Source of the DNA: Polytrichum commune
Lineage: Eukaryota > Streptophyta > Polytrichopsida > Polytrichales > Polytrichaceae
Assembly: GCA_950295325.1 (NCBI GenBank)
Contig: OX485805.1
Span: 52,912,758 to 52,976,757, forward strand
DNA length: 64,000 nucleotides
Direction: 5' to 3'
Numbering within the stretch: position 1 is the first letter of the stretch; each line of letters starts with the position of its first letter. The translations under genes were made by a program, and so were the position numbers. Of this stretch, positions 55,357 through 64,000 are shown in pieces. Below the pieces are notes generated by a model. It searched no databases and was not told the DNA's origin. It saw only the letters and a list, made by a program, of their open reading frames with translations.

Positions 55357-57009
55357 TTACCTGGTGGAACTTCGTAGCCCATTCAACTTTCTCAATAGGG
55401 ATTTCGGCAACATTCTTTTGATGAAACTTGGGACAATATAGGATGTACCATTATCATAATCTTTCTTGCTTCTGGATAAAGTTCCTGAAAGATTTAGGGA
55501 TTGAACATTGTGGAGTATTTTGAGAATTTCCCCAAATTGAGGTCTCTTAGTGGGGGCTTGATTCCAGCAGCACCTAATCAACTGCTTCAATAGTTTTGGG
55601 ATTTCACGTGGTAGTGGAGGCCTCTTGCCCTTCAAAATTTTCTTTTTTCCCTCGCTCAAGTCTTCCGCTCCCATTGCATCAAATGGTAATTGTCCTGATA
55701 CAACTTCGCTGCACACCATTCCGAAACTGAATACATCAGCTGCCTTGGGGGAAGTCATTTGCACTGAACCATCTCTTCTGAGTGTTTGAGCCTCTGGTGC
55801 TCGCCATTGTGTGGTACCTACATTAGGTATGGATTGCACCATGGCATCTGTACTCGTAGGTGAAAACAATTTAACTTGATCGAAATCTGCAACCATAGCA
55901 TGAGGGTATTCTTCGTGCCTTGGTTCACATAATCCCTCAGGATGGTCTGCCCACTTCAGCAAGATGTTCGGAGACTTCAAATCTCGGTGTGCCACGCCAT
56001 TTTCATGGAGATTATTCATGCCTTTTGCTATTTGCGTGATAAAGTTGACAGCTGTTTTCACACTGAACGGTGCGGATAACCTTCCTGTCTTCTCTCCAAT
56101 GAAAGTGTCGAGATCCTTATCCATCAGCTCCATCCAACTCTGGATCTCGTTATGATCCCAATGGAAGCACAATAGCTTCATAACATGTGGATGGCTGAGA
56201 AGCGCCAACTTGTTTGCTTGCTTCTGGTACTTATCTGAGACTTTAGGGTCATTGCAAAGTTCCACTTTCACAGCACAATCCATACTCAGCAATTTCATCT
56301 TCCACACACGAGTCGCACCAGAACCATTCCCCAGAAGTGTTCCAATCATCCCGTTTGCTTCTGACATGGGACAACCCGGGCAGAACTTGACAGCGAAATT
56401 GGGCAGAGGTGCACACAGTACGAAATTTTCTTTTGAATGGATCACAACCTTCACCCTCTCTGACATGTACTTTGCAACTTGCAGCTTTCCATGAGAGACC
56501 TCCTCTTTCAAAAGACACTCCAATCCTTTTTCCAGTCGCTTAAGGCTCTGTAATTCATCGTTTAATGTTGGCCATACGAGATCATGTCTAGTCAACCCAT
56601 AACGAGACATAATCCGTCCGTCCAAAAGCGCATGATGTCCAGATGTGTGAGCCACCTTCAGAATTTCATCCCAACACCAGTCAAGGTCATAAAGGATGTC
56701 CAATATGTCCTCTCGGTGACTCGTGCAGCCTTGTGCCAAGGCTATCTCCAGCCACGAGTCTTTCTCTCTACAACATAATTTCATCACCAACAGCTCTGCT
56801 CTATGCACAACACGATACAGTTCCTCGAATACTGATTCATGTCCAGAGATCAAGACCGAATAGAAACTTAGATCTTCGTGCAAATACACGCTTACTGCTT
56901 CTACACTCTGTTGGAGACAATCACAAAGCTCGTTAACAAATTTGGACTTCAATGAGAGGCTGGCTGTCCTCTTTATGGAAGCTAAGGCAAGCGTGAGACA
57001 ATTCGCCAT
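55357..57009 (-). CDS. MLKL-like protein kinase (DUF1221 N-terminus), single exon
   Basis: A 550-residue intronless frame with ATG at 57009. Residues 1-120 are helical and have the plant MLKL/DUF1221 look, with VFEELYRVVHRAELLVMKL followed by a Trp-containing patch. The kinase domain (about 225-500) has LGNGSGATRV (226-235), AVK with Lys248, HRDLKSPN (341-348), RAPEA (403-407) and DVFSFGMV. The DFG motif reads DFD (375-377), and the alpha-C glutamate is not evident near 260-270. It may therefore be a weak or non-catalytic kinase, as human MLKL is. A Lys/Arg-rich tail (about 514-550) could touch membranes. Plant MLKLs act in cell death and immunity; the role here is inferred from family. Confidence 0.85.
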   Translation of the reverse strand: MANCLTLALASIKRTASLSLKSKFVNELCDCLQQSVEAVSVYLHEDLSFYSVLISGHESVFEELYRVVHRAELLVMKLCCREKDSWLEIALAQGCTSHREDILDILYDLDWCWDEILKVAHTSGHHALLDGRIMSRYGLTRHDLVWPTLNDELQSLKRLEKGLECLLKEEVSHGKLQVAKYMSERVKVVIHSKENFVLCAPLPNFAVKFCPGCPMSEANGMIGTLLGNGSGATRVWKMKLLSMDCAVKVELCNDPKVSDKYQKQANKLALLSHPHVMKLLCFHWDHNEIQSWMELMDKDLDTFIGEKTGRLSAPFSVKTAVNFITQIAKGMNNLHENGVAHRDLKSPNILLKWADHPEGLCEPRHEEYPHAMVADFDQVKLFSPTSTDAMVQSIPNVGTTQWRAPEAQTLRRDGSVQMTSPKAADVFSFGMVCSEVVSGQLPFDAMGAEDLSEGKKKILKGKRPPLPREIPKLLKQLIRCCWNQAPTKRPQFGEILKILHNVQSLNLSGTLSRSKKDYDNGTSYIVPSFIKRMLPKSLLRKLNGLRSSTR

Positions 57010-58241
57010 GGTTAACTTCCCCTCAAGAATAGATGTAGTTTTTTTGAATCTCGATGATATACTATTACACTTTCATCCTCAGTCTCTGCATATTGAAGTG
57101 GTCACAAAAAGAGATCTCATCTGCACCATTTAAATAATCACGTTTTAAAGGAAAGTAAATACTGTTATGAATAAGATACTCCAACCTCCTAAGCACGCCA
57201 CATGGTCTTCGTATACATACGCCAATTGAGTCATTTCTCTCACAACCCTGCTATAAATATTTGATGATTGTCCAAGCAATTTCATTTCCACACAGATACG
57301 CAAACACATGCTTCTGCACGCTTGTTAACCCTGTTCTCCATACAAGTGTAAACCGGTCTTGGAAAGATAATGATTGAAAGTGAGGCAGACTTTAAAAGAT
57401 CCTGAAGCGAGCCCGAGCCAGTTTGTTTACTAAACGGCAGGAATATCAGACAACATCATGATGCAGGGAAGAAGAATGGACCTAACTACACTAACTGATC
57501 AAGAAAGTAAAAATCGGAATTGCAACATTAGATGAGCGGATGTCCAAACAAACAGTCCCAAACTGATATATATCTGTCCTCGGCGAAAGGAATTCTCACA
57601 TTGCTTTTCAAAGGGCAGATGAACCTCACAAACGAGAGCAAGGCCGTGATGGACAGGGTCAAGATGGTTTAACATGGGAAGGAAGCATCTGGTAGCAACC
57701 ATGCGGACTAAACTAAGGTGGTTTATGGACAGGATGAATAAACTGAGCCTGGGGTTCTCAAAGCAGAATATAAAGAGAACAAGCAGTACAGCCGCCTTGT
57801 GAAAGTGAAGAAGACGACCTCAGACACCGAGGAGACAGCAGAGCATCGGGAGAGATTGGATACAAATTTGAGAGGGGTTGAACACATTTGTGACAGGCAT
57901 CCATTTACTGAATTTCAACACCTGTTGTGAATGATCTTCTTCCATTGAAGACGGATGAAGCTGTGGGGGATGGAATTGGGATCTAGGTTCTATAACACTG
58001 AGTATGTTCGAAACTTAACAAGTGCCTAACAAGCAAGTTCCTCTGATCTGAATCATACACTGCAGTAATATCCTACGACTCGAGCCTCGCAACTAAACAC
58101 CAGGAATGTGAAGAGCACTACCGCAGCAACAACATCCTATCCGTGATCTAGTACATCCCTTGTCCATGTCCTGGAACTCAAAACCTCTGATCAACACGTA
58201 GTCGGTGGAAAGCAAGTGCCCTTAGTGGATCGCTATGCTAA
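57010..58241. other. 5' flank of the kinase gene, no other gene
   Basis: No open frame of note. This region should hold the kinase promoter; CT-rich and AT-rich stretches occur, but no element was assigned. Confidence 0.5.
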
Positions 58242-58625
58242 GGGCCGGTTCACACTATGCCCAAGTCGAGAGGAGAAGCGTCACTTTTCTGGACCAAACT
58301 ATGTCAAGAGGAGAAGCCTTTGGGCTGAAAAAGTATATTAAAATTGTCCACTGTCAGATTTTGAATATTTTAATGGGAAAAAAGTTCGGCCTCTCGACGG
58401 AAGTTTGGATAGAGCATTTTGCTCCACCCAAACTTTGCTCAAGAGGCCGAACTCTTGGCGCCATAACTTCCTAAAAGTGCTGCCACCTAGGCTCTTTTGG
58501 AGGCGACGTCCTTTGGACTTCGGCCTCTAGTGTGAAGGCCAAGAGGACGGACTTTGGATATTTCTGCATTTTCATTGGTCCAAACGCTTCTCCTCTCGAA
58601 GTTTGGCCATAGTGTGAACCGGCCC
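58242..58625. mobile_element. Tourist-like (PIF/Harbinger) MITE, 384 bp
   Basis: The ends are GGGCCGGTTCACACTATG and its complement, flanked by TAA on both sides (58239-58241 and 58626-58628). This 3-bp TAA duplication is typical of PIF/Harbinger MITEs. Inside, AGTTCGGCCTCT and AGAGGCCGAACT form a second inverted repeat (about 58383-58453). Arm similarity extends about 50 bp inward (GAGAGGAGAAGCG). No coding capacity. Confidence 0.85.
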
Positions 58626-58629
58626 TAAT

Positions 58630-59333
58630 TGTCACACCGAAGTGAGAGAGATGAAGCCAACTCCGGTTGGCTTGAATGAGAGATGCTTTACCCTTCATCA
58701 ATAGATTTATAGTCCACCCACATTTATTGGTTGGTGTGGGCCACTAGCGAACTCCAATTTTGCAGTGAGAGTCACTGGATGTAACCAATGTCAGTGTCCC
58801 AAACCAGTCTCTGTGGGTGGGTTATTAGGGTCAAGTTCCATGGGAAGGGAGGGCCTCGGCACTTAGTAGGACAAGTTTGAGTCACTTATCGGAGATGGTC
58901 TCTCACATCATATCATATTGAATTAAGGAACAACTTTCACACGCATTTAACATAATTATACTACAAACAAATAATTGTTTTTGCCCAATCCCATTCTGTT
59001 CACCATCCCTACTAGGTCCTCCCGTCCTTGAATTCCATGTTGTAGGGCATATATCTCACCATGAATCACGCAGTTTTGATATATCATTGGAGGATAGATT
59101 GGAGGTAAAAATGAAAGAGTTTGGGCCATACCATTGCCCAAACCTTGGCATAGAAGCAACAACACCAAGAACACGCACATCCATGGATGGAGGGGAGCAT
59201 TTGAAGGCCCCAAAAATGCTTGCCGCGCCCTTGCATGGAACTTGACCCTTATTAGTCTCCCTTGAAGCCCACTTTGTCCTTTGCCTCATAGGTATAGTTT
59301 TAGGATGAAACGTTCAAAGAGGTTTTCTTACAC
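58630..59333. other. Spacer between two MITEs, no gene supported
   Basis: Short open frames at 58956-59289 (minus strand) have no recognised motif. Confidence 0.5.
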
Positions 59334-59335
59334 TA

Positions 59336-59634
59336 AGGTAGGAGCACCTTAAACTGAGAAGTCAAGGTGTATGGCATACATGTGGTAGTTGTATGAACCA
59401 AAAATTATAATTTTCAAGTAGAAAAACAAAAAAGAATGGTGTATTGCAAGTTTGTTCCCCCCCAAAAAAAAATTAAAATGAATACATTTTATAGATGAAA
59501 ACTATGTTGTCACCCAAAACCGTTAGGAGGTCATGTTCACATGGTGAACATTCTCCTAATCAATATGTACTTATTATGCAAGATTTTGAGGGTATTGGTT
59601 TAGGGGGTTGTCTTGGTTTAAGGTGCTCCTACCT
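59336..59634. mobile_element. Stowaway-like MITE, about 299 bp, TA-flanked
   Basis: The left end AGGTAGGAGCACCTTAAAC mirrors the right end GTTTAAGGTGCTCCTACCT. TA borders both (59334-59335 and 59635-59636), as in Tc1/mariner-derived Stowaway elements. An inner hairpin (TTAGGAG..TGTTCAC and GTGAACA..CTCCTAA) lies near 59523-59560. Confidence 0.7.
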
Positions 59635-60069
59635 TATCTACTAAAAAAGTGGACATGCATTAAATAACATTTTGTTGATTAAGCACTTCCATGTTGTGTA
59701 GGGGTTCAGCATGCCAAAGAATAGAATTGCCTTGTTTTCAAACCTGCAAATTGGAATCCAGTGGAAGCCATTGTATCCCATTTATCCAATTTGAATGTTG
59801 CAAGAATAAATCGATGAAGTTAATACCTTGAAATTTGAAGGATTCAAAGTAAGTTTGCCTATTTTGAAAAAAATTGGGAAGGCTTGGATACAAAGAACAT
59901 GCCAACTTCATAATTCAACAATCCCAAAGTTTTACACACACGAACAAGTTTTTGCAAATCATCTTTTACTTCTTTTCACTTTGATTATTTTAAATTCTAT
60001 GATGCCTTCTAACTTCTTGAAGGGGTCACTTTTCCTTATAGAGATATGAGCATCTTAAAGGATTATTTT

Positions 60070-60208
60070 CAAGGGGGGGGGGGGGGCTATGAGACCACGA
60101 GGGAAGCTATCTTATAAGCGATGAGCAATGAGCAGTGAGCGGCGAGCAATAAGACATGAGCGGTGAGCAATACGACATGAGCAGTGAGCGGTAACATATG
60201 AGTAATGA
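60070..60208. repeat. Poly-G run and short TGAGC-based tandem repeat
   Basis: A run of 13 G at about 60074-60086 precedes repeated gagcRRtgagc-type words (60120-60205). This is low-complexity DNA without coding evidence. Confidence 0.75.
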
Positions 60209-60440
60209 ATTCAAAAATAATAAAGGTGCACGGGTTTAGGGTACATGAACTAAATATAGTACTACATGAATTGAAGATTTTCAATTGTAAAGAGTTCAAT
60301 TGAAGCAAGAAGGAAGCGTATTACCGTGGATCATTTGAAATACTTCCAGCCCATTGCTGATTTTTATTATAAAAATCCAAACCAAAACATGTCATATTTT
60401 GACATTCAAATATATGGTACTTAATAGACCATTTGCAATA

Positions 60441-63400
60441 TTACTCACACTCTACAATACTAGCAAGTTCAAGTAGTCGCATGACCTCGTTATAGGTATA
60501 TGTAGGTGCATGAATGAACTTGTCACTCTCGTAATCCACCTTGCACAAAAATCTAAACACATAATAAAGATATTTACAATACACCCATTTTCCTTTCTTT
60601 CCCAATGCATGAGAGGACATTTTCGTGAAATCCGAGCATGTGCAATGCGGGATGTCGCCAATTGTGACATGGTAGGTGATATCCTGCTTGGAGGCAATGT
60701 TGATTATCACTCCAAAGCCTGGATATGGAATGGCAGTGACCCTAACCACATAGTAACCCTCCATGAGTCCGGCGCTCTCCCATTTGTTTTTGTGATCCGC
60801 TAGCGGTGCTGTTGGATTACGACACACTGTCTTCCCAAACCTGAATGTAGGGTGGGCGTCCGGGTTTGGTGGCATGGAAAAATGCGAGCGAGGGATGGGG
60901 AGAGTTGCGATTGTTGAAAGCCTACGACGAGGGGACAATGCCTCCTTCTGCTGTAGTTGAAATCCAGCATCTTCAAGTGCCAAAACCTCCTCTCGCGATA
61001 GATTGGTACCTATCTTCACCGGCCACGTGTTGGGTACTATAGGCCAGTCCAACACATATTTCTTCTTACTGCCACTCACACAACGTTTGATGTCGTCAGG
61101 GCAAAACCAAAATTCATATTCCACATTGTTAGAAGAGCGAAATTCCTTCCTGAGCCCTTTGTATGTTGGAGCAGGTGTGCCATGTTTCCAAGTCCCGACT
61201 TTGGCATTGCACATAGTCCCTGTAATGGCCTGCAGTGCCCAACATCGTTTGGCTGAGTTGGGTGGTAATCTTGCAATGTGCCACTTGGAAGCAAGACAAT
61301 CTGTCTCTAATACGGATGTAGTATGAGCCACACCATGAATTGCAGAACTCAACGATTTTTCTATGCGTTGACGAGTTGCTCCGGTGTTGGGACGAGGAAT
61401 GGAATAGTTCACTTTGTCGGGTCGATGAGAGTCACAATCAGCACCCGGTGGTAGGTTGAGTTTGCGTTTGGTGGAACCAAAGAGCTCTGACTCTTCCAAT
61501 GCACAATCTCTAGTGTTGACGTCTTCTGCCCCTGGATAAGACTTCATGGCATCGGCCAATATTTTTGGATCTCCACACCTGGCAGCCGCTTTGAGTTTCA
61601 AGGATGCCGAATCAAGACCTTCACCATCAGACCCCCTTTTCAACCATGTCCGGTAATTTGCAATTTGCATGAAGGCACGGATCATGTCGTCCACTGTAGC
61701 TTCATATAAACAAGTCATCTTGTTGCCGGACTGTTGGAGCCATTTGTTGTATACAGTCTCTGCAAGGTTGCATGTTGGTATTTCCGCACGCTCTTCTATT
61801 GTCATATCCTATGAACAACACACAAATACAAGGATAAGAAAAACATAAGATATATTATATATCAGTGACAAGATATTGAATGACAGTGAATAATGAAGTT
61901 TGATATGTACTTACAAGTACCATATGACCACCCCATTGTCTGTAACGAAAGTGCCAAAAGCCCAACCACTCTGAAAGGCCAAGGATGTCTTCTTCCGAGG
62001 CAGCTCCATATGACAACCACCAAGAACGAATCACATGGTACTTAGTCTCAGCGTCGTCCATTGTTTTCGCTTCTTTGTAATCCTTGCATATTTGTTTGTG
62101 TTGAAACTGCAAGGATGGTTTGATATACTTTTGGGTCACCTTATCCAAACTTGCAGACCAATGGAAAAGACATGTACGCTCACGTGTAACCATGGGTAGA
62201 CTTGGATCACCATCCCCGTAAATCGCCCTCACCGCATTCCAATTAGCTTGAGCACTATCAGCCATAAACCCTTTGAAGTTTACGTTTGGTACACCATTTT
62301 CTGCCATGACAGCATTCAAATTTTCCCAAAAGAGAATTTGTGTTGCACCATCTTCAGATTGCATGTCACAACACGCAATAGTCAACACTTTACAGTATCG
62401 ACTGTCGTACACATGACAAGCCATGGTCGTCCAGTCCTTCAAACGTTTGACATGGTCAAACATAATCCATGAATTCTCCATGTCCCCACCGACTTGCATC
62501 CTCTTCACAAGCTCCACACCACTACCTGGAAGGTCTACAGACATCTTGAAAACAAACACTTTGTTCTTTGACTACCCTGGAAACCGACTACCATGGACGA
62601 ACTTGAAAGCATAGTGGTCTTTGAGTGCCATAATACTATCCATAGTTCCCATTCCACTACGCAAAAAACGCTTTGATCCAGATACAAAGTTACGACAATT
62701 CGGAGACGCAAGAGTGCTGAATTTGTCCATGACAACCTCTAAGGATGAACCAACCAAGTGATGGCCTTCGACATTTGTGGGAGATTTGAGAAGGTAATCG
62801 ACCAAGAATTGTTTGCTTGCTGCCATAACTATGGTTGAATTTTTGGCTGTGGGTGTTTTCAATACTTCATTTGCAACGCACTGGTATGCCATGTCCAATG
62901 ACTCACGGCATGTGCCATTGGCCACAGGGTGATCATGTACACCAATATGAATGCAAGCCCTGGACATTCCAACAGATGTGGAGTGGATGTATATGATTCG
63001 AGCATGACATAAAACAATGCACACAGGTGTGGAACGACATACCTTACACTCGACAGTGGACCTAGTGGGAGGAACATTACCTACAGCAAATGGGAGAGGA
63101 GTTGAACCGGCCCATTCAGTGTTGTTTCGGAGGCCCCCATTGCGATTCATGTAATCACAGTAGTCATTAGGACATTGGAGATGACCAGCACAAGTAGAGC
63201 GCTGGAAGAACAATCCAAAATTATTTTGGATATTGGTGGTTTTGGTGGTGCACCAAGGGTGACCGTCGCACATCTTGTCCATGCCGTCCATTGAGCGGCC
63301 ATACGTACTTGGAACTTTAAGTGTCACAGGGGGTAAGATAAACAAAACATCACCATTAAAAGAAGATGGTAAGTACTTGACATCATGAACATTTATACTA

Positions 63401-64000
63401 TCAAAATCAATGGATGCGAGATCTGACTTTGATCTTTTTCTTGATTTTGTCAGCTTTAAAGCATCAACTATAGTCAACCCTGTAGATGAAGGTGAAGGGT
63501 GTAGTGGAGGACGTTGAGAGGGTGAGATTAGGGGAACCACCCTCTTGTATATAAGACCGCAAGGAGATTTGGATACATGTATAGGAAGTTGCGAAAGAGT
63601 AGAATGAACACCTTTAAATGGAAACGGTGATGTGTTTGAAAGATCAACAGATGCACAAATGTCATCTTCTGAATCCGATAGCACAAACACACTATCATCA
63701 AGGGGTTCTACCTTAACATGTGCGGTAGAGGGAATTTGAACTGTGGATGTACTGGATTCGTCTGTCAATATGACAGTAGAAGCTTGCATCTGAGACTCAG
63801 AAAGACCTATCACCCTATATGAACCAGGTCCTAAGTTCCATATAAAACCAACTTGTGTTCTGTTTTTTTGAACTAAAATCGTTTCATACACCTCTCCATC
63901 TGCAGAGTACATCTCCTGCTCTAAATACATGGAGCCTATCTGGAGGTTGAATCTCAAACTAAGTAAATCCTCTGAAACACTCACATGATCATCATCTTGA
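60441..64000 (-). pseudogene. MULE-like transposase with SWIM-like tail and one in-frame stop
   Basis: The gene enters the window from the right edge, so its start lies outside. Exon 1 (edge to 61915) and exon 2 (61808-60441) join in phase 0 through a CTT|GTAAGT donor and a TTCATAG acceptor. The exon-1 frame is broken once, by a TAG at 62574-62572, and continues in the same phase (SKNKVFVFKM). N-terminal parts show VFVLSDSEDD, CAGHLQCPNDYCDY and a HIGVHDHPVANG zinc-finger-like run. The transposase part has GFMADSAQANWNAVR and CLFHWSASLDK, as in MULE transposases. The C-terminus has CTCSDFTKM and WVYCKYLYYVF, a SWIM-like CxC...CxH finger with Tyr for the final His. A real nonsense mutation is more likely than an intron, since no 40-bp or longer GT-AG intron removes the TAG. 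Confidence 0.75.

Noticed and set aside
58235-58620. The tttgg and ccaaa words in the MITE as more near-palindromes
   Set aside because: They are part of the MITE's own inverted repeats and lack the 11-bp arm.

Overview
The window is nuclear DNA from a green plant (streptophyte). Arabidopsis-type telomere repeats (TTTAGGG) occur inside it, the genes have GT-AG introns, and the transposon families (CACTA with TNP2 and TNPA proteins, a MULE with a SWIM-like tail, small MITEs) are plant-like. A plant MLKL-like kinase and two HSPA12-type Hsp70 relatives beside abundant repeats fit a bryophyte, lycophyte, fern or charophyte better than a flowering plant. The species cannot be read from the sequence.

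Layout. 1-1.65 kb: degenerate tandem repeats. 2.3-8.9 kb: a multi-exon plus-strand gene of unknown function. 9-12.9 kb: AT-rich DNA without convincing genes. 12.9-16.0 kb: a two-exon minus-strand DUF7869-like (transposase-like) gene. 16.2-17.2 kb: a satellite of exactly 79-bp units, each carrying a 24-bp near-palindrome. 17.2-20 kb: telomere-like tracts and a large foldback repeat. 20-24.7 kb: promoter-like DNA and a two-exon gene with a ParB-like DGQH motif and a methyltransferase-like C-terminus. 24.8-27.0 kb plus 41.5-43.0 kb: a second GC-rich coding locus, broken by an in-frame TGA, a 0.9-kb insertion and a 14.45-kb CACTA transposon. Its 3' end carries an FCP1-type phosphatase domain. 43.2-44.7 kb: a further exon pair and a 98-bp tandem repeat. 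44.7-48.8 kb: no gene. 48.9-57.0 kb: minus-strand cluster of two HSPA12-like genes and an MLKL-like kinase. 58.2-60.2 kb: two MITEs and a low-complexity repeat. 60.4-64 kb: a MULE transposase gene with one in-frame stop, running off the window.

The most unusual feature is the 24-bp near-palindrome. Two 11-bp arms (GGTTTGGGTCG and its complement CGACCCAAACC) are kept almost unchanged, while the two bases between them vary freely (AC, AT, AG, AA, CT, GT, TC, GC). It recurs in the 79-bp satellite, five times at exact 57-bp spacing in one intron, near a TATA box, in other introns, and inside a coding exon. No copy lies inside the later CACTA insertion. The CACTA element landed inside one copy; removing it and one TTG duplication restores both the palindrome and the reading frame.

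The CACTA element (27010-41461) looks structurally intact, with TIRs and a TTG target duplication. It encodes a TNPA-like protein, a TNP2 transposase reconstructed as six open, phase-matched exons, and a third protein. Its first TNP2 exon can also join, in the same phase, a terminal exon with a SET-like domain, so one transposon gene could make either a transposase or a chromatin-modifier-like protein.
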